DNA from: Cyprinodon diabolis
Taxonomy: Eukaryota; Chordata; Actinopteri; Cyprinodontiformes; Cyprinodontidae
DNA: 64,000 nucleotides
Assembly: GCA_030533445.1 (NCBI GenBank)
Contig: CM060082.1
Span: 35,279,317-35,343,316 of the forward strand
Direction of reading: 5' to 3'
Numbering within the stretch: the stretch's first letter is position 1; each line of letters begins with the position of its first letter. The notes below the pieces were generated by a model, which was not told the DNA's origin, made no database searches, and worked only from the letters and a program-made list of their open reading frames with translations. Below are positions 1-11,600 of the stretch, piece after piece. The position numbers and the translations under genes are program-made.

Positions 1-2453
1 TAATGATGACAATCTGTGGAGTTCTTGTAAATTCTGAGGTGTGAAAAAAACAAAACATGTCTCTTTTGGACGAAGTTTTATTTCAATTACTCCCCATCCA
101 CAGGGAGGAAAAATTAGGTGTAACGCCGCAGGTCTTTTTGTCGTTTAAGCCATCCATCCAAACAAATTTGAAGTTTTGGGAAAGCACACTTTGCATTTTT
201 GAAAATTCCATTGTTTTCATTGTAATAATGAAGTAAAAATCACAAAACACCAAAAGATCAACAGTTTTCATGATACATCAAGCTTAAAGGTAAAAAAAAA
301 GTATCTGTATCAAATTGACATTGCTGACCCTGTATATACTTGTTATGAAAATCTAAATTCCCAGAGTCGCCCACCTCTAGTGAAGGCTCAGTGGTTTTGT
401 GAGAGGTTTGGATGCAATTCTGTGGCAACGTCACAGCGCCACCAATGGGTCTGGCACCACAGGGATTTGTACACTTGTATCAAAACTCTTTCTAAGCTGC
501 ATATCAAAAGATGCTGTTTTTGTTTGGACTAGGCCTCAGACTCAGGATATATTGAAAGGTAGATAAACCTCCTGATATAGACAGGAAATATCACATTGTT
601 TTGTTTGCTAAATCTCTATATTTAAAAGGAAAGCTCAGCTCTGCATTTTGTGATAATCTAAATCCTTCAAATAAATATTCATTTACACAAGCTAAAATGT
701 TTTAATTTTTATCTTCACTATTATTGACTGTATTGTCTCTATAAGAAGCCTTGAAATGACATGTGTTGTGAATTGGTACTCTATAACTAAACCTAATTGA
801 ACTAAATTGCTAATAGTATTATGAATTTCTAACATAGCATAATTTTTCTATTTTAGTTTCTTTACCAAATTGTGTATACAATAAAAGCTGGGCCAGGTGT
901 AAATAGACATGGCTTGTGAATCTTCTAATTTCTAAGAACAAACTGAGCACTGCAAATATAGCTGTTGCATCACCTTGCCATAGCATAGTTGCACGAGTGC
1001 ACACAGATTCAATTCTGTTACACAGTTAAGTTGGTGTGCATTTTTATTAACAATAACAATTGAAGCATCTTGTTTTCCAGTGCAAGATTGTTATTCCTCT
1101 TATTCGTCCTTTAAAAATGCCCATGCATTTTTCTCATTTTGTTCATCTCTCATATGCAGCGCTGAAAAGTTATTTCATAAACACCTGCTGAGCAGGTCCA
1201 TCCTGTTCTCACTGTGTAGTGTTTTTGAGAGAAATAGATCTTTAAGTACCTGTTTTCTGGGTTAACAATATGTAACCAACACTTGAGTTCTTCAGAATTC
1301 TTGCCATTCGTAATTACAGTCAATGCCAAAATGCAAGCGAATACCTTCTTTTGCCACATCCTTATCCAGGAAAAGGGTATCCTGCAAGTCAATGACTTGA
1401 TGCAGTCAGCTGTTTTCTCTAAGAGAGAAACTTTTAACCAATCTAACTGTATGATCTAATTGAATAATCTCTGTAAAGTGCCTTAAGATGATGTGTTGTG
1501 ATTTGTTGCTATATAGAGCATTTGAATTGAATGAATTAGTTGTCCTGATCTAATATATATATATTTTTTTTTTTAAATAAAAAAAAAATAAATATAATAA
1601 TAAATAAAATTTTTAATAAAAAAATAGAAAAAAAGTTTTCCAGATCTCCGGTCCAGACAGAGATCCAGACGTCTGAGGTCTCAAACTTACTATGGTAAAT
1701 AGTGATGACAAAATGTATCAATTGTGATCGTATGGAGGAGCAAGAATGAAGAAAAAAGAAAGAGGAAAAATTAAAGTCGTTGGATCACATTTAATGACAG
1801 AGCCCTCCATGCCTTAAGCATCACTGCTGAAGGAAATTAATTAATTAAACACTAAAGACTTGATGAAACTTGGCTTTACTGACAAATAACTGCAGACTGT
1901 CAAATATCAGACCAAGTATGCCACTTGTTTAACTAAAACAGCTCAAAGATACTCAAAAGATTCTAATAACCCATTAAATCATAAACTAACTCCTTGTCAA
2001 GAGCTACTTTGCTGACTCTAGCAGTTATGAAAGACAACAATTGATCAGACATGTAAGCCCACCCCTGACCTGTTCTAAATAAAATAAAAAATGAAAGCCT
2101 TTTTAATAGACTTATCAAAGTCCAGCTTTAAATCTGAATAAAAGTCTGTGGCAAGATGTTAAACATGTTATCCGGGCTCCAAATCCCTTCAATGAGGAAA
2201 AATTAAAACAATACAGCAAAACTATGGAGAAAATTCTATAGCACAAAATACTTACTGCCAGTTCCTGTACATGCCTGTAGGTAGTTATTACCACTGAGGG
2301 TAGACAGCTAGACGATCATTCCCAATTTTAAAGAATAGTTCATGTCTATGATATGGACTGTGATGAGATGATTCATAAAATTAAATGTTTTGTTTTTCTT
2401 TGTAAGTGAAATTCATTTAAAAAGTGGCATATGTTTGCATGCTACAACTCCAG
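1..2453. other. Non-coding left flank (upstream or intron of cngb3 copy 1)
   Basis: No exon resembling the first two copy 2 exons was found here. The stretch holds decayed copies of a dispersed repeat (about 748-806 and 1390-1535), whose hallmark is a CCTTGAGATGACATGTGTTG-like core followed by an AATTGAATTGAA tail, and an A/T-rich tract near 1550-1630. The rest is unremarkable. Confidence 0.6.
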
Positions 2454-2631
2454 GTCCTGCACCTGCACCAGCATCTTCAACAGCACCTGCCCCTGCTCCA
2501 GCACCAGCACCAGCCCCTGCACCTGCACCTGCACCTTCCCCTGCACCAGCATCATCACCAACCCCTGCACCTACACCTGCCTCCGCTCCAACAGCCACCC
2601 TGGCAAACCCTGAACACCCTCCACCTGAAGG
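2454..2631 (+). CDS. cngb3: cngb3 copy 1: Pro/Ala-rich N-terminal exon
   Basis: This is an internal exon of 178 bases after a CAG acceptor and before a GTAAGG donor. It starts two bases into a codon and ends two bases into the next. It encodes about 59 residues, mostly alternating Pro and Ala, ending NPEHPPPEG. The same-phase exon in copy 2 (27095-27170) encodes only 24 residues, so this one has expanded by a CCTGCA/CCAGCA-type hexamer repeat. It lies in the cytoplasmic N-terminus and is probably disordered. The ATG at 2431 is not in this frame. Confidence 0.8.
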
Positions 2632-5600
2632 GTAAGGTCTACACCAAGCAATTGCAACAATGGCAATTGCTGTCAAGAGACGCCCTAAATCTAAGAAGCA
2701 ACGAAGCATAAAAGTTCAAACTACACTTTACGTAGACAGGACTGCACAACTAGTATCTAATTAATCGCAGATTAATCAGATATCATGATAAGTTGTATGG
2801 AGAAATGCGGACAAAGCTGTAAGAGGTGAACGGAGTATTTGAGATCTTACAGATTAACAGAGCAATGACCTGAGAGTGGATTACAGGCTTTTCAGCTCTT
2901 TAGACATAAGAAGCTCATCAGAGATGCATGTGGCTCAGCCATGAAAGACATGTAGGCAACAAGTTGCAGCAGCTCTTAATCTTCTCAACTATAAAGATAG
3001 GCTTCCAAAAAGATGCAATGTCAGAGATTTATTAATGCATTATGAAAGAGTGACAGGAAGAGAGCTGGACCTCTGTGACTGAAATGTAGACTGAGAGGCT
3101 ACAAGTTTAAAATGGATCTGAGGACGCAAAGCCTGCAGGTGACCTAGACTGTTGCTGCATGAGCCGATAACTGTTCTAACCAAAATATTTGTAGATTTAA
3201 TGATCTACCATGATGTTTCCTTGTCATTTTTTTAAAGGATTGGTCTTTTACTGTGTTTGTGTTCCTACCAGTGCTCAGTCAGTATTTTACACACTGCTGT
3301 GGAAAAGTTGTTGCACCCTTTTGGATTACTTTTCCAATGACACCAATTTTATGAATAATTACATCAGATAAATCTTGAGCTTATTTATCAGGAGAAAATT
3401 TTTACCCCTGCAACCAGAGGGTTGTTGGTTCCCTCATCTCCGGCTTCAAGTGTCTTTGTATCCTTGGGCAAGACCCTGCACCTCAATTGCCTACTGATGG
3501 TTGATGGAGGGACTGGTGCCACCAGTGAATGGCAGCCTTGCTTCTGTCAGTGAGCCCCATGAGTGTGTGAGTATGTAAGTGAATGACTGAATGTAGTGTA
3601 GGGCACTACACTCTTGGTCAAGTCCTCTGACTTGAAAAAAGCGCTATATACTGAAAGTACAGGACATTTACCATTTTACTATTATGCATGGAATAGTGGT
3701 GAACCTTTGCAGGCATGCCTGCAAAAATTACTTGAAAAACACATTAAAGGCTATTCCAAGAAGTCATGAAACAACCCTGATGAACATCTAAAGCACTTAC
3801 AGGCCTCACATGTGTCATCTAAGGTCAGTGTTCATGAAAGAGGCTGCACAAATAACAGTTGTTGACCAAGAAAAACACAACACTCCCTTTCACATATGGC
3901 AAAAACAAAGGATATTGGCTCTCTTACATTTTATGACATAGTTATTCAGCATTTCAAACAAGTTTATCATGCTGACTGTCAAATAGAGTTGCGTTAGTAA
4001 TCAGATTTTTTGAGGCTCTGCTTCTTCAGGACCTGGAAAAATTGATGGAACCAATATTCTCGACAAAAGAAATCTAAAAGATATCGGTATGTCCCACAGT
4101 TTGTAACCTTAAGTTTTTAACCTTAAGTCTTGACCTCAATTCAAGCAAGAGGACCTTAAACACACCATGTATGCCAATATTATCCCTTTAACAGGAAGTG
4201 TGTCAACTAAATGTGTTCAAAAATGTAGACATGTGATGAAGTTTCTTGTTGCCCAGCATAAAACAACAAATATGCTGTTTAGGGGCCAAATACATTTTCT
4301 CATTTGACTAGGTCTGTTTGTGTTAATGAGAGAAAAAATTGGAAGCTGCTTTTTATTGTGGCTCTGGTATTGTAGTTTGTCATTCAGATGGTCACATGGG
4401 ATATTCTGTAATAGTATGCATACTTTTTTTTTTTTTACAGAAAATGTTAAATGAGAAAGTTAAAGACCCGGGATTTGACTAAAATGATTAGTGAGATAAA
4501 GATTGTGGGTTTGCCTTTCATTGGGGAAAACCCATGAAATTACATTGGTGGGCTTTGAATTTTTAACTGCAGAAATCTACCGGATACTTCAAAAGTAGAG
4601 TATGCAACACATACATTTTACATAATGCCATTCCTCAGTAACTTTGAGATGGTAGAAATATTTTAACTTAAACTCAAAGTTAATTCTTAAGGTGTATTAC
4701 TGATTTTATCCACAAGAGGGCATTCTATGAACATCCATTGTCTGATGCTGAACAGTGAATGCCATGCATCTTCTTAGAGTGTATTAATCATTTTTTGTTT
4801 GTTTTGCAATATCACTGCCTCTTTGTTTTACTTTTTAAATTTTCTGGTAGAATCCTCCTTTTTGTTTGCTGGCCATTTCTGAATCTTCTCTTGTTTTTGT
4901 TCATTTTATCTCAGTGCCACTTTATTGCTGCACTCTTGCACAACATTTTGTAAAAGAAGTCAGCTGTCAGATGTTTACATGAAAGATTAGTTCAGTTCAG
5001 TTCAGCTAAATTAAAAACATGTACCAATTCAACCCTGGCTTATTTGACCACATCAATTTCACTTTCAAGCAAAACAACAAGTTAAAGGGACTTATAATAT
5101 ACGTAGCTACCAAATAATGTATTTAAAAGAGTAATCTGTAAGATGGATATCTACACAAGTTATATTTGGCTTTGGCAAAAAATGTCCAGTAATCAGTTAG
5201 TAAGAAGTGCGAAATGATCCTGGAAAGGTTGGGAGTCAATCCAAGAGCCAAAGGAAATACTTTCAAGCTCTAACACTAACCTGAGACTCACTTAACTGTC
5301 CAGTAAATATACCGGTTTCCAAAGGAAGGAAGTAATTGTACTTGGAGGAAGAATAATTTTGTATACAGGATGAGAAAAGTTTAATAAAAGAAGGACCTTG
5401 AGGCTGTGAGGAAACAATTCTAACAGTTATATAATGATGTGTGTGCAATAAGGTCATTCTTGATCTTAGATGACTGGCTCTTGTTTTTCTAGACAAGACG
5501 GGGCCCCTCTTTCTCCACGAATAGTCATCAACAAATACTCAGATGAGCAGCTCAAAAAGGTAGCCCAGCGGATGAGAGAGAGGCTGAATATATACAAGGA

Positions 5601-8600
5601 GAAAGTTACTGACCGCTATGCTTCCTCCCCAGAGATAACCCCTCCTGTCAGTAAGTACCACAACATTCATCATCTTCATGCTCACATTTGGAGCAGTTAC
5701 TGCACATGCTCATTGATAATATTACCCAGTGATTGCAAAGTGAGGACCTGTGTTCATTTCTTAGGCCCCTAATTTGTTGTATCACCCTTTCAGCACCGCT
5801 ACTACCTAAAGACGAGTACACCAGGGTGATGGAGGAGAGGGCAAGGCAAGCAGAGGAGGAGAGGATAAAGAAAGAGGAGGCAGATAAGAAGAAGAAAGAA
5901 GAACAGGAGAAGAAAAAGAAAGAAGCAGAACAGAAGAAAAAGGAGGAGGAGGAGAAAAGGAAAGAGGAGGAAAAGAAGGTGAAGGTGCCCTTAAAGACGA
6001 GGCTGATTGCAGCTTATTGGTCATCGGTGGATTTTGTATTGAAGCCTCTGGAGGACCGGATGGATTCTGTGATTGGCTCCACCATCGACCCCTTCACAGA
6101 TCGCCGCTACATCGCCTGGCTGAGTCTGGTTACTGTGGCCATCAACTACAACACATGGTTCATTACCGCCCGAATGTGTTTCCCTTACCACACTGAAACC
6201 TCCATCCCTATCTGGTTTGTCATGGACATCGTGGCAGACATCATTTACCTTCTAGACTCTGTCTTGTTTCAGCCTCGCAAACAATTTGTAAAAGGAGGAG
6301 ACATCATAGTAAGTGTGGAATAAAACCCTGCATAGAGACAGTGTTAAATTATAATATGTTGAAATATTTTTTTCTCTCTCTCTCTTTTAGAAAGATCGTG
6401 TTTTGACAACCAAACACTACAGGGAATCGGAGAGATTACTGGTACATTAGCTCAAATTCACACATCTTTAAAGGGAACCTCATAGTGTACAACATTTTTA
6501 TAAAAATCTAAAAATAATTGTGAAATTAAAATGGTATGATGATAAATCATTCTGCACTTCTATCTTTATGAGATACAGTATATGTTAACTGTGTGCAGTT
6601 CAACTGTAAAAACAAACCCATTAGTCAAGAAAACATGGATTGCTGAGAAATATATAAGTGTGAACACCATTCAATTTATATCCTTATAGATGCTCAAATT
6701 TTTTTTAAATAATAGATCAGAAAAGTAAAATCTGCATTAAAGGCCTTCATAGTGACTCTCACATAAAATAACAGACTTAGACTTATACACAGAGTGTAAA
6801 CAAAATGAAATTTCAGCTTTCATTACATTTCCATTTTTGAAAGTGCAGCAGTGATCAAATGTAAACAGTGTGGAAGAAAAAACAAAAAAATATTAGACAT
6901 CATTTAAAAATTGAGATAAACTGATTATTAGAATTCAGGCCAAAATGTATCACTCTCAGAGTGAGTGAGAAAACACTGAGGGTGTAGATTCACCAGCTGT
7001 GTGGAGGTATTTCCTGTCAGCATCATCAGTGATACAGAAATATGAAAACCAAAGATGCTGATGGTCAAATCCGGTTCCTACAGTGAAGCGACACTATAGT
7101 CTCAACCTTGGACCTAAAAGATAGGCCTTCCTTAGCAGAACAAAACTGGGTCCATTATATTGTTCCTCTCTGAATTTTTCCCTTTTAGTTAGATTTTTTA
7201 TTGAGTTTTTTTTTTTTTTTTGGTTTGTTTCTTTACTTGTTTTATAAATAAAATATCCTTAAACAAAATAAAAAAAACATAAGATAATAATTGATTCTTT
7301 AAAGGGCAATCTAATATAACTTACAAATTTATAAGTGTTAACATTGTGATATATCTTTATCATATATTCTCTTTTTGAAGCATCACATGAGAACTCTTTC
7401 ACAAAGAAAATTAATTCCTCCGTACAAATAGGCAAGTTTTAACAATTTCCAGAATAAAACATTTTATTAAAGAGATTGCAAAGACCTTAACACAATTAAA
7501 CCCATTGATTACCCGTTTTAAATAGATAAACATGTGTAATGACTCATGTTGGTATAATTTAGCAACAAAATACTTTGTTTTTGCAACTTTTGAGTCAGCA
7601 ATATCAGTTAATATACATCTGATTAAGTACAACTAAGTTTCACCTACTTTATTAAATGAATGGTTTTATACATGCCTGTACTGTAGGATAGAAGTTATGC
7701 AAAATCTGTAGTTTTTTAAAACAACTAAAAATATGATAGATGAACTGGTCAGAGAGGCTGCCAATGATCTAATAAAACCAAAATAACGTTTAGGCCACAA
7801 TTTCAGAACATGTTATGTTAGGTTAGTTAAAAAAAAAAGCTCTGTATCACTAAAGGAAACCATTAAGTAGTTAAACATTGTGGAGGCACAGTCATGCTCT
7901 GGGATCTTCAGCCACCAGTTGATTGAAAACCTCTCTGTCCCTATTAGAGAGCTGAGAATAAAGGATTGTAAAGAGCATATAAAAAAGGAATGGCTGCACC
8001 GTGAGAAATTTAGAAATCCATTGGAGCAACTGAGACCTGAAAAGAGTAGAAACTCTTCATGATCACCTTAAATGGATCATGGAAAACAAGGTTGTCCAAA
8101 TAGTTTAGAAGAACATCTATGAAAAAAAGGCAATAAATATTATCAAGCTAGTGTATACCACTTCAACTGTGTCCTATCAAAATGGAATCAATGAAAATGT
8201 CTTTATCATATTATTTTTTTTATTTTTGACCAGGTTATTGTATCTCTCAAAAAAGAACTTCTACCCTTTAGAACCCTCAACAAATGTGTTGTTTCAGTTG
8301 AACTGAACTGGATGAAAATGTTATTAGAATAGAATAGAATAAAATAGAATATAATAGAATAGAATAGAATAGAATAGAATAGAAAATCCCCTTATTGTCC
8401 CACAATGGGGAAATTCTGGTGTTTACAGCAGCAAAAAGATTACAGAAAAAATAGTCACAGAAATGTGGGCCTAAGAAAAATGTATAAGAACGACATTATA
8501 GTGAAGAGTTAAAAGATAAACAATAAAATACTGCACTGTGAAGTGTTTTAACAATATAAATACTGTGCACCTGGAGAATAAATAACCAATATAGAGCTAT

Positions 8601-11600
8601 TTTTACAGTAATGGATATTTGAAAATAGCAGCAACAGCAGAGATGCGCAAAATGAATAAAAACAGTTTGAAATGATTTATCTATTCTTTTGATTTTGTGT
8701 CACTAAAATCTCCAATATTTAAAGACAGTCGTTCACACTTTCATCCCTGTGTAAATCTGAGTATAGTTGATTTAACCATTTCTGTAATCTGCATCTCACC
8801 AATAGGCCGACGTTGTTGCTCTCCTTCCACTTGACCTGTTATACTTCCACTTTGGGTTTAAATCTGGTTTCAGAGCCAACCGTTTGCTGAAGGTAAATAT
8901 ACTAATGATAAAGTGGCGAATCTGCATAGAGTAGCCTTTCCATTTCCATACAAATGATATTTCCCTGTTCTTATCCTGAAGATAGATACTTTTTTTGAGT
9001 TCAGTGACCGTCTGGAGAGCATCTTAGCTAAGGCGTACATCTGGAGGTGAGTTGCACCTGATGAAATTCACAAAAGTAAAAGGATCATTATTGTCATTAA
9101 TATTCATTTTTTTGAGTGATTTAACTTTACTTAAACAACTTGAGGATCCAGTTGAAAAAAACATCCCTGATAAAAGTTACTTCCTAATAAAGCTTTTTTA
9201 AAGAAAGCCATTAAAATATAATGCAAAAGGGCCACAACATTTAAAAAAAGAAAACATTTCTTATACTTTATTTTATATAGTTGTTGTCTCCTTGGGGGAT
9301 TTAAAGAGTACATGTCAATTATACCATGTAGCCAAGTACTTCAAAAATAAAAGATTCTTTGTCTTCAAATAGCAGCAGGTATACCTCCCCGCTCAATGCA
9401 AGTTATACGAGGTTAGGGTCAGCAATACTGACCATGAAGACCAAAAATAGCAATAACTCGATCAGAGTTGATTTTGATAACGTAAAAATGTGAGGCAAGC
9501 TGTTCACTAATTTCTAGCAGCGACTTATCTCCTACCTCAAGTTTTCCCGTTGTAATGTTACTATCTCTACCATTTCTTTTCAGAGTGATTCGCACCATTG
9601 GCTACCTCCTCTTCATGCTTCACCTGAATGCTTGCTTCTACTACGTGGCTTCAGAATATCAGGGCATCGGGGAAACAAAATGGGTCTATTCTGGCCTAGG
9701 CAGCGCGTAAGAAAGCTTTCTTTTTTAAAGTCTATTATGATAAGGTTTTCATTGATTTGACTGATATTTGATTTAAATGACTGCAACGATGCATAGTGTG
9801 CTTTCGCTTCATAGAGCAGGGACATTAGGATCAGTTTGGGAAGAAGTGGTGTCAGAATGGCATTAACTTATGATTAAGTAGCCAGCTTGTATAAAGGTTT
9901 AGATGAAAGGAAGATAACATCGACAAACTTGTGACTTATATAAGGGTAGTTTTTGTTTTTTCTAACCTGATTATTTAGGTCACTTCCTTGTTCCTATGCA
10001 GCCTCTTCTGGTAGCAATAATTTATTGTTGTTGTAAGTGTGAAAGGTCTTGGTCCTCATTCATGTGTCCTTGTGAAACCTGATCTGAGAATTTGCATTGC
10101 TGTCTCTTTTGTTCTAGTCAATGGATGAAGCTTGAAAAATACTCCACTCTATGAAGTCAAATTAGGCTTTTATCATCTGCTTTAACCACAGGCTAAAATA
10201 ATATTTTGATTTTTTTGCCTGTTGTTTGAAATGAGGTGAAGCAGAACATTTTGTTTTTGTTTTTATTAAGCCATTAACATTGAGATGAAACAAAAAGACT
10301 CTCAGAGCGGATGGCAAAAATGTACATGAACAGATAAAGATTAATTACAATTGAAAAGTACAAAGTGATACAAATAGTAGGGTATTCATGTCAAGAAACA
10401 TTTAAACCAAACAGAAAGAGCCATAGATATATGAACAACAAAAAGGTGGATGCAATTAGAGTAGCAGAAGTTGGGAGAATTCAAAACTCAATTTTTCGGT
10501 TTTTAAAGAGGTTTTAAAATCATCGATAAACCACAAAAAAAAAAAAAAACAAATTGACCCCACAGAAAGCAGAATATGGATCTTTTGAAGAGGTCTTCCT
10601 TCAGGCAAAAAAAATCAGCTTTTGTCCACTGGGGGGAGCCAGAGTCGAGCAAAACTGACAGTCTGTTTTAACATGCAGTTTATATTTTGGAGATTCATTA
10701 GAGAGGTTTGCTCTGATAAAATCATAAAATACAATTATAAAAGACTCTGGTGTTTGTTTGATTTTTTTTTTTTTTTGCTTCTTTTTCTGTTCGTGTAAGT
10801 TAGAGATCTGAAAAGAAAGAGACCTCTCTTTTTACTTCTCTTAAAAACCGCAAGAAAACAAAGTACTAAAGCTGCCATCTTCTGCTGCAGTTTGGATGTA
10901 TTAGTGTTTTTCTTCAGTTTAAATCATGCAAACTGCAGCAAACATATTTAATAAATAAAAATCTAAAATAATTTTACACATCTTTACCATTGGTACCACT
11001 ATGGCAGCAACTCTCTAAGTAGAAAACATTATTTTGGGGTAAAAAAAACAAAAAAACTATTTTTGTTGATTAATGACTGTCCAAAAAGTGCTTAAAAAGG
11101 AATCCCAAACTTGCTGCTATTGTTGATTTAGCTTTTGGTTGTATGTGGAGAACAGTGGTGTTTACTGCTCTCTGAACCCAGAGAGGCTCAATGCTGAAAT
11201 AGATAAATACATCACTACTACAAATGGGTGAAAATAGCTGATGTGAATCCCTCTGAAATGATAAACTCCAGAAGATTTCGGCACAAGATGACTGTTCTGA
11301 CTGAATGATCACTCTTCACTCTGGACTCATGAGGAAAACCTCCTCACTGTCTGTCCACAGTCAGTCAAAAATCTTTAAGTATGTTTGCCAATCAGCATTG
11401 AGCAGGCAGCTTTATGAGACGCCCCTGCTCCATATACCCCCTGAGAAGTTTAGCCTCACTGGAAGTGATACATTTTGGCATGTTATCCAATCAGGGCTCC
11501 ACGTTCTCACTGCTTACCTCATTTGACCGAGGCTCAAACCTCAACAGGGATTTCTCATAGAGACTGACCAGCAGCATCCTGCTGGTCCAGAGCAGAGGGG

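Noticed and set aside
2431..2613. ATG at 2431 as the start of cngb3 copy 1
   Set aside because: Its frame (MFACYNSRS..) is not the Pro/Ala frame that joins to the next exon, and a good CAG acceptor lies at 2453.
2413..2709. Minus-strand Gly/Ala-rich open frame
   Set aside because: It is the antisense shadow of the Pro/Ala-rich channel exon.
4025..4090. Extra exon after TTCTTCAG near 4029
   Set aside because: All frames hit stops or lack a matching exon in copy 2, and the flanking exon phases already join without it.
8325..8385. CRISPR-like array
   Set aside because: The 5-base units are directly contiguous with no spacers; it is a simple tandem repeat in a vertebrate genome.
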